DNA of 64,000 nt, taken from NCBI RefSeq assembly GCF_963678975.1, contig NC_089275.1:1631001-1695000 (forward strand), written 5' to 3'. Every line of letters begins with the position of its first letter. Positions within the stretch are counted from its first letter, which is position 1. Shown here piece after piece: positions 57,201 through 64,000 of the stretch. Source of the stretch: Dysidea avara (lineage: Eukaryota; Porifera; Demospongiae; Dictyoceratida; Dysideidae). The notes under the pieces are model-generated. The model saw only the letters and a program-made list of their open reading frames with translations, made no database searches and was not told where the DNA came from. The position numbers and the translations under genes are program-made.

Positions 57201-59306
57201 AGGTGACTTCTTCTAGCTGAACTCTCTACATGGTGGTTTGTTTGTAGCTGAACTCTCTACAAGGTGACATCTTCTAGCTGATCTTTCTACAGGGTGATTT
57301 GTTTGCAGCCGAACTACCTACAAGGTAACATCTTCTAGCTGATCTCTCTACAGGGTGATTTGTTTGTAGCTGAACTATCTACAAGATAACTTCTTCTAGC
57401 TGATCTCTCTACAGGGTGATTTGTTTGTAGCTGAATTCTGTATAGGTGATTTGTTTGCAGCTGAACTCTCTACAAGGTAACTTCTTCTAGCTGATGTCTC
57501 TACAGGGTCACTAGTTTGTAGCTGAATTCTCTACATGGTGGTTTCTTTGTAACTGAACTCTCTACAAAGTAACTTCTTCTAGCTGATCTCTCTACAGGGT
57601 AATTTGTTTGTAGCTGAACTCTCTACAGGTGATTTGTTTGCAGCTGAACTCTCTACATGATGGTTTCTTTTTAGCTGAACTCTCTACAAGGTAACTTCTT
57701 CTAGCTGATCTCTCTACAGGGAGATTTGTTTGTAGCTGAACTCTCTGCAGGTGATTTGTTTGCAGCTGAACTCTCTACATGATGGTTTCTTTTTAACTGA
57801 ACTCTCTACAAGGTAACTTCTTCTAGCTGATTTCTCTACAGGGAAATTTGTTTGTAGCTGATCTCTCTACATGATGGTTTCTTTGTAGCTGAACTCTCTG
57901 CAAGTTAACTTCTTCTATTGATATCTCTACAGGGCGATTTGTTTGTAGCTGAATTCTCTACATGGTGGTCTCTTTGTAACTGAACTCTCTACAAGGTAAC
58001 TTCTTCTAGCTGATCTTTCTACAGGGTGATTTGTTTGTAGCTGAACTCTCTACAAGGTGACTTCTTCTAGCTGATCTTTCTACCGGGTGATTTGTTTGTA
58101 GCTGAACTCTCTACAAGGAAACTTCTTCTAGCTGATCTCTCTATAGGCGATTTGTTTGCAGCTGAACTCTCTACGTGAAGGTTTCTTTTTAGATGAACTC
58201 TCTACAAGGTAACTTCTTCTAGCTGATCTCTCTACAGGAAGATTTGTTTGTAGCTGAACTCTCCACCTGGTGGTTTCTTTGTAGTTGAACTCTACAAGGT
58301 GATTTCTTCTAGCTGAACTATCTCTTTCCATAGTTGCATGAACTCCCTACTTCTAGCTGATCTCTCTACAGGGTGGATTGTTTGTAGCTGATCTCTCTAC
58401 AGGGTGACTTGTTTGTAGCTGATCTCTATACAGGTTACTTGTTTCTAGCTGATCTATTGAATTCTCTTCAGGGTGACTGCTCTATTAGGATGACTGCTCT
58501 ATTAGAGTATCTCGATCTCACACTTGCTACACCAAGTTGGATTTCGTGTTATAACTCCGTGGCTTTAAGTCTGATTCTTCTACACCATTGAAGAGCCTTT
58601 CTAAGATGATTACTCCATCTGTACAGCAATTTTCAAAGCATTAGCCCAAGCGGTTTATCTGGTAGGCGTGGCAAACAGTCGTTTTTTATTAGCTAATCTC
58701 GATTGCGTAATTGTTACACACTGTTGGTTTTTTCATTGTATCTTCGTGGTTTTTAACTCGATTCCTTTCAAACCACAAAAGGTTTGAGGTTCAATAGGTA
58801 ACCTATTCACCCACCGATTTTCAGCTTCTTCCCATACGCGGTTTACCCTGTAGGCGTGACAACATATTGGTGTTAGTTTTAGTGAATAATCGCTCATAAC
58901 TCTTTGCCTGTTTATGGTATTCCAGCTAAAGTTGGTACCGAGATGCGCCTTTATACCCCCCTTCTGTGTGCCAAAGTTCAAGGCAATCGGATATGGCGTT
59001 CGCGTTTTATAGCAGTTTTTGTAAGTGTGCGAAAAGAGGAAGAAAAATAAGAAGAAAAAAAGCGAAGAAACTAAGCCAATATTTGAAGTCGCATATCTCG
59101 GGAACGCCTGAAGCGATTTCGCTCAAATTTGGAATGTGGAGTCCTGAACTTGGAGGGAGTGAGCATAGCAAAAATCGTCTTGTTTCATCAAGGCAGCACA
59201 GAGCTACGAAGGTGCGAAAATTGCGTTTTCTTTCTTCCTGTCAATATACTCACGGGGGTTGCGCGCCGGATTCTTGGGCCGCACGACGCACTACCGTGTG
59301 TCTTGA
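54271..59306 (+). mobile_element. Large satellite-bearing Helitron-like element, copy C
   Basis: 5036 bp from TCTAATCCAAAACAGCC (54271) to GTGTGTCTTGA (59306), between A and T. The fold-back 54271-54509 has lost about 85 bp of its left arm and tip. Satellite about 54690-58490, 3' module 58482-59306. The terminal hairpin has one changed base (GACGCAC for GACACAC). It is a subfamily somewhat different from A and B and closer to D in its 5' end. Confidence 0.85.
54690..58490 (+). repeat. 31-bp satellite array of copy C with segmental duplications
   Basis: About 120 monomers. A 335-bp block around 55716 is repeated at 56051 almost unchanged, and a block around 56601 recurs about 706 bp downstream at 57307. 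This shows recent unequal exchange or slippage inside the array. Confidence 0.9.
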
Positions 59307-59735
59307 TGCACTATCATCTTTGGAGGATATAGCATATCATCAACTTTCTTTTTCAGTCACAAAAGCGTGGTCAAAGTCATCTTCATACAGTATATGAATT
59401 ATCTAGTTGATACATCACCTTCACGTTCCTATATAAATAAGAACACCAGTACCCACTGAACATTGTATATGAAAGGGACATTATAGAAAAGTGAATTAGT
59501 CACTTGGTTTCAGCTTCGTATGCATGGTTTCCTGTTAGCAGCCCTAAACATGAAGAACAGTACATGAACTTGATCCATCACTTCTACTGTAGCAGACATG
59601 ACAAAAACTTTATGTATATGTGTCTGGTTTTGTTGTATGTGATAGTAAACTGACTGGAACTATTGATGAACTCTTCTTTTGCCAGGAGACACTATGGGGG
59701 ATGAAAGAAAGCCCACAATTGTACTACCTTTGGTA
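59307..59735. other. Spacer between copies C and D
   Basis: 429 bp of non-repetitive sequence. I recognise no gene, though 59500-59650 has an open stretch after TTGGTTTCAG that could be an exon. Confidence 0.3.
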
Positions 59736-62700
59736 TCAAGACACACGATAGTGTGTCGTGCGGCCCAAGAAGCCGGCGCGCCACACCGTGAGTATATTAA
59801 CAGGAAGAAAGAAAACGCAATTGTCACACCTATGTAGCTCTGTGATCCCTTATCCGATTGGAACCAAATTTGCTGGAGGCCTGCCGTCCAGTTATGGGAG
59901 TCTACATACCAAATATGAAGAGAATCGCTCCAGCCATTTCCGAGATATGAGCGAACAAAAGTTCGTTTTAATCTCTTCGTTTTTTTCTTCTTCTACTTCT
60001 TCATTTCGCAAAATCCGCCATAAAACACGAATGCGTGCTCGGATCGGGCTGAAATTTGGCACACTTAAAGGGCTCATTAAGGCGGATCTCTGTACCAACT
60101 TTAGTAGGAATCCGATGACCATTCACGGAGTTATGACCGATTATTTGCGTAAAATAAGGTCGAAGGTCTGTCACGCCTACAGGGTAAATCCCTTGGAGGA
60201 ATCAGTTGAAAATTGATATGTAGATGGAGCAACCATCGTAGGAGTGTCTTTTTGTGGTTTGAAAGGAATCGGAATGGAGATATGACACAAAACCCGACCT
60301 GTGTCAAAATTACGCGATTGATTTTTATGAATAAAAAAACTATTAGTTTTCGTGTCTACCAGGCAAACCGCTTAAAGCAACGTGCTGAAAATCAGTATGT
60401 AGCTGGAATAATCATCATGGAAAGTTCTTCCAGTAGTACAGAAGAATCGGATTACAAATCACTGAGTTATGATTCGAAAGGCAACCATGTGCAGCAAATG
60501 CGAGATCGAGATACTCTAATAGAACAGTCACCCTAATAAAGCATTCAGCTGCATGTATAATTTACTCAATTATATTACATTGTAAGTTATTCTGTAGAGA
60601 ATTCAGCTACAAACAAGTCACCCTGCAGTCAGATTAGCTAGAAGAAGGTACCTAATAGAGAGTTCAGATACAAAGAAGCCATCATGTAGAGAGTCCAGCT
60701 GAAATAAATCACCCTGTAGAGAATTCAGCTACAAACAAATTGCCCTGTAGAGAGATCAGCTAGAAGAAGTTACCTTGTAGAGAGTTCAGTTACAAAGAAA
60801 CAATCATGCAAAGAGTTTAGATGCAAACAAATCACCCAGTACTCAGAAAGTTCCGCTATGAACAGATCACACTGTAGAGAGTTCAGTTAGAAACAAGTCA
60901 TCCTGTAGAGAGATCAGCTAGAAGAAGTCACATTGTTGAGAGTTCAGTTACAAAGAAACAATCATGCAAAGAGTTTAGCTGCAAACAAATCACCCAGTAA
61001 AAAGTTCCGCTATGAACAGATCACACTGTAGAGAGTTCAATTAGAAACAAGTCATCTTGTAGAGAGATCAGCTAGAAGAAGTTACCTTGTAGAGAGTTCA
61101 GTTACAAAGAAACAATCATGCAAAGAGTTTAGCTGCAAACAAATCACCCAGTAAAAAGTTCCGCTATGAACAGATCACACTGTAGAGAGTTCAGTTAGAA
61201 ACAAGTCATCCTGTAGATAGATCAGCTAGAAGAAGTCACTTTGTAGAGAGTTCGGCTACAAAGAAACCACCATGTAAGAGAGTTCAGCTGCAAACAAATC
61301 ACCTGTAGAGAGTTCAGCTAGGAACAGGTCACCCTGTACAGAGATCAGCTAGAAACAAGTCATCCTGTAGAGAGTTCAGCTAGAAGAAGTTACATTGTAG
61401 AGAGTTCAGCTACAAACAAATCACCCAGTAGATAGTTCAGCTAGAAACAAGTCACCCTGTAGAGAGATCAGCTAGAAACAAGTCACCCTGTAGAGAGTTC
61501 AGCTAGAAGAAGTTACATTGTAGAGAGTTCAGCTACAAAGAAACTACCATGTAGAGAGTTCGGCAGCAAACAAACCGCCCTGTAGAGAATTCAGCTACAA
61601 ACAAATCACCCTGTAGAAAGATCAGCTAGAAGAAGTTACCTTGTAGAGAGTTCAGCTAGAAACAAATCACCCTGTAGAGGGTTCAGCTACAAACAAGTCA
61701 TCCTGTAGAAAGTTCAGCTAGAAGAAGTTGCATTGTAGAGAGTTCAGCTACAAGAAACTACCATGTAGAGAGTTCAGCAGCAAACAAATTGCCCTGTAGA
61801 GAATTCAGCTACAAACAAATCACCTTGTAGAAAGATCAGCTAGAAGAAGTTACCTTGTAGAGAGTTCAGCTACAAACAAGTCACCCTGTAGAGAGATCAG
61901 CTAGAAACAAGTCACCCTGTAGAGAGTTCAGTTAGAAGAAGTTACATAGTAGAGAGTTCAGCTACAAAGAAACCACCATGTAGAGAGTTCAGCTGCAAAC
62001 AAATTGCCCTGTAGAGAATTCAGCTACAAACAAATCACCTTGTAGAAAGATCAGCTAGAAGAAGTTACCTTGTAGAGAGTTCAGCTACAAACAAATCACC
62101 CTGTAGAGAGTTCAGCTAGAAACAAGTCACCCTGTAGAGAGATCAGCTAGAAACAAGTCACCCTGCAGAGAGTTCAGCTAGAAGAAGTTACATTGTAGAG
62201 AGTTCAGCTACAAGGAAACTACCATGTACAGAGTTCAGCTGCAAACAAATTGCCCTGTAGAGAATTCAGCTACAAACAAATCACCCTGTAGAAAGATCAG
62301 CTAGAAGAAGTTACCTTGTAGAGAATTCAGCTACAAACAAATCACCCAGTAGAGAGTTCAGCTAGAAACAAGTTACACTGTAGAGAGATCAGCTAGAAAC
62401 AAGTCACCCTGTAGAGAGTTCAGCTAGAAGAAGTCACATTGTAGAGAGTTCAGCTACAAAGAAACTACCATGTAGAGAGTTCAGCTGCAAACAAATTTAC
62501 AAATTGCCTTGTAGAGAATTCAGCTACAAACAAATCACCCTGTAGAAAGATCGTCTAGAAGAAGTTACCTTGTAGAGAGTTCAGCTACAAACAAATCACC
62601 CTGTAGAGAGTTCAGCTACAAACAAGTCATCCGGTAGAGAGATCAGCTAGAAGGGTCACTTTGCAGAGAGGTCAGCTACAAAGAAATCACCCTGCTTCAT

Positions 62701-63125
62701 CTTTTCTTCTTCCTGTAGTAAAGAAAAAATGCCAGGTTAAAAAGTCCTAAAGCCGGCCATAGGCCGGCTTTGGGGTATACAAATATAAAAAGAAGTGAAA
62801 TCTAATCCAAAACAGCCAAGCTGTAAAAAAAAAGTGCGGCCCTGAGAAAGGCTATGGTGAAAAAAGATGTGAAATCCAAGGTGGCGGCCAAGAAATGGCT
62901 GTGATGGTAGGTTAATGGTAAAAATTTTAATAACGACAATTCAGGTGAATTTTGTGCCAAGACCAAGCGGCACCAAATTCACCTGAATTGTTGTTATTAA
63001 AATTTTACCATTAACCCTATCATCACAGCCATTTCTTGGCCGCCACCTTGGATTTCACATCTTTTTCACCATAGCCTTTCTCAGGGCCGCACTCTTTTTT
63101 TACAGCTTGGCTGTTTTGGATTAGA
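59736..63125 (-). mobile_element. Large satellite-bearing Helitron-like element, copy D
   Basis: On the - strand it begins TCTAATCC at 63125 and ends GTGTGTCTTGA at 59736, again between A and T. 3390 bp, the shortest copy. Fold-back 63125-62801; hairpin AAAGCCGGCC-ATA-GGCCGGCTTT at about 62750-62772 is perfect here. The AT-rich block before the satellite is missing. Satellite about 60590-62700, 3' module 60538-59736. Its 3' end faces that of copy C. Confidence 0.85.
60590..62700 (-). repeat. 31-bp satellite array of copy D
   Basis: About 68 monomers seen as complement (GTAGAGAGTTCAGCTAGAAG, CAAACAAATCACCCTG). Blocks of about 250-300 bp recur several times between 61370 and 62560, a higher-order repeat. 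Confidence 0.9.
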
Positions 63126-64000
63126 TTGTAATGTCTGTGATATTGTAATACCTTTGTATTGTAATAACCTGTGGTATTCTAAAGGACACATGCTGGATAC
63201 AAGCAAATAAAGATGCAGGAATTATATTTTCAGGAATAATGATAGTGTAAAAGAAATGAGAATTTTAGGGAGTTTGAAGTGGTAGTTTCATCTCTCTATT
63301 ACATTAGTCACAAACCATCTTAATAGATTTCCACCGTAGTTGGTACAACTTATTATTAACACTTTACAGTGACCAGCACTGAAGGTCTGACAGCAACATG
63401 TGCTGCAGCCTTATATAGGATTACCTAACCTAATTTAAAGGACAGACTTAATGACTGATAAGGCTTAATGACTTGACTTAATGACTGAAAAGGTGTAACA
63501 GAAAAGGGCACTGCTTGAAGGTTCTTAGTTTACTAATTTGTTAAGATGCCTTACTGTAGTTACACTGATAGTAAAGTGTCAGTAAACTTAAGTATATGGA
63601 ACATAATTATTTTACTAAGTTTTAAACTCTCAGTAAAACATAAGTGAATGCGGGTTTACTGAAAAACTACTAAAATAACAAACAATTAACTGTTCCATAT
63701 ACTGGGGATATACCACTGTAGTAAACTAAGATACTTCTAGCAGTGGGGGCCAAAATAAAGGAAAAAAGGGGCCAACTACTATAGCTGTTTCAATTTCTTG
63801 CTGAACGTCTCAGATTACAGAGAGGAAGAAAGATTATATAAAGATTGGGAATATTTTTAGGAATCAGTAGTTCATTTTGCAGTTATTTAAAGCATAATGT
63901 CAAGATAAATTCAAAATAGAAATCTTTAAAATAAAATTTGCAAGGCGGCCTAGGTGCAAGGTGAAGACACTTATGGCTGTTATTAGTATACACCTGTGTT
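63126..64000. other. Gene-free right edge
   Basis: Only small repeats: AGTATATGGAAC (63591) with GTTCCATATACT (about 63692), and AATGACTGA/TTAATGACT words at 63450-63490. No coding signal. Confidence 0.35.

Noticed and set aside
59966-60216. Frames in the 3' module of copy D and its counterparts (35180, 48185, 58966)
   Set aside because: The frames differ between copies and include the (AAG)n tract; no consistent coding pattern.

Overview
The window is metazoan nuclear DNA: AT-rich, intron-containing and very rich in transposons. There is no operon structure, plasmid or bacterial gene. Ankyrin exons of exactly 99 bp separated by introns as short as 44-77 bp, together with ISL2EU-type, hAT and CR1/Jockey-like elements, suggest an early-branching animal. 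A demosponge is the best guess, but this is inference; no host marker gene in the window settles the species.

Layout. 1-9.2 kb is a nest of transposons. A weakly conserved inverted-repeat element (262-9241) was entered by an ISL2EU-type DNA transposon (about 444-8508). That element carries a SWIM/YqaJ/PHD nuclease gene on the + strand and a THAP + coiled coil + DDE transposase gene on the - strand. A hAT transposon (509-4112) later landed inside the left terminal repeat of the ISL2EU element. 9.2-28 kb holds no recognisable host gene. It is filled with fold-back elements, a 5-kb element with about 1-kb inverted arms (15.6-20.6 kb), ATCGAT-rich elements, a LINE remnant, a possible tRNA-derived SINE and relics of the large element described below. 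28.07-42.79 kb is the 3' part of one host gene on the + strand: thirteen ankyrin-type exons, nearly all one repeat per 99-bp phase-0 exon, followed by a short acidic/serine-rich tail. Its 5' end was not found. 43.2-64 kb is mostly repeats.

The most notable object is a family of very large non-autonomous mobile elements, present as four clear copies: A 29920-35534 (+), B 44450-49400 (+), C 54271-59306 (+), D 59736-63125 (-). At least two decayed relics are also visible. Every copy has the same order of parts: a 5' terminal fold-back of 239-325 bp that begins TCTAATC; a GC-rich hairpin with an AG-rich stretch; a satellite array of about 2-4 kb built of roughly 31-bp monomers; and a conserved 3' module of about 0.8 kb ending in a 7-bp stem hairpin and TTGA. 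All four lie between an A and a T with no target-site duplication. Copy A splits a 17-bp minisatellite inside an ankyrin intron, and copy B splits the tail of a LINE, so the termini can be read almost to the base. The A|T target, the 5' TC, the 3' hairpin and the missing duplication resemble Helitrons (rolling-circle transposons). The 3' end is not the canonical CTRR, and no Rep/helicase gene is present here, so the assignment is a hypothesis.
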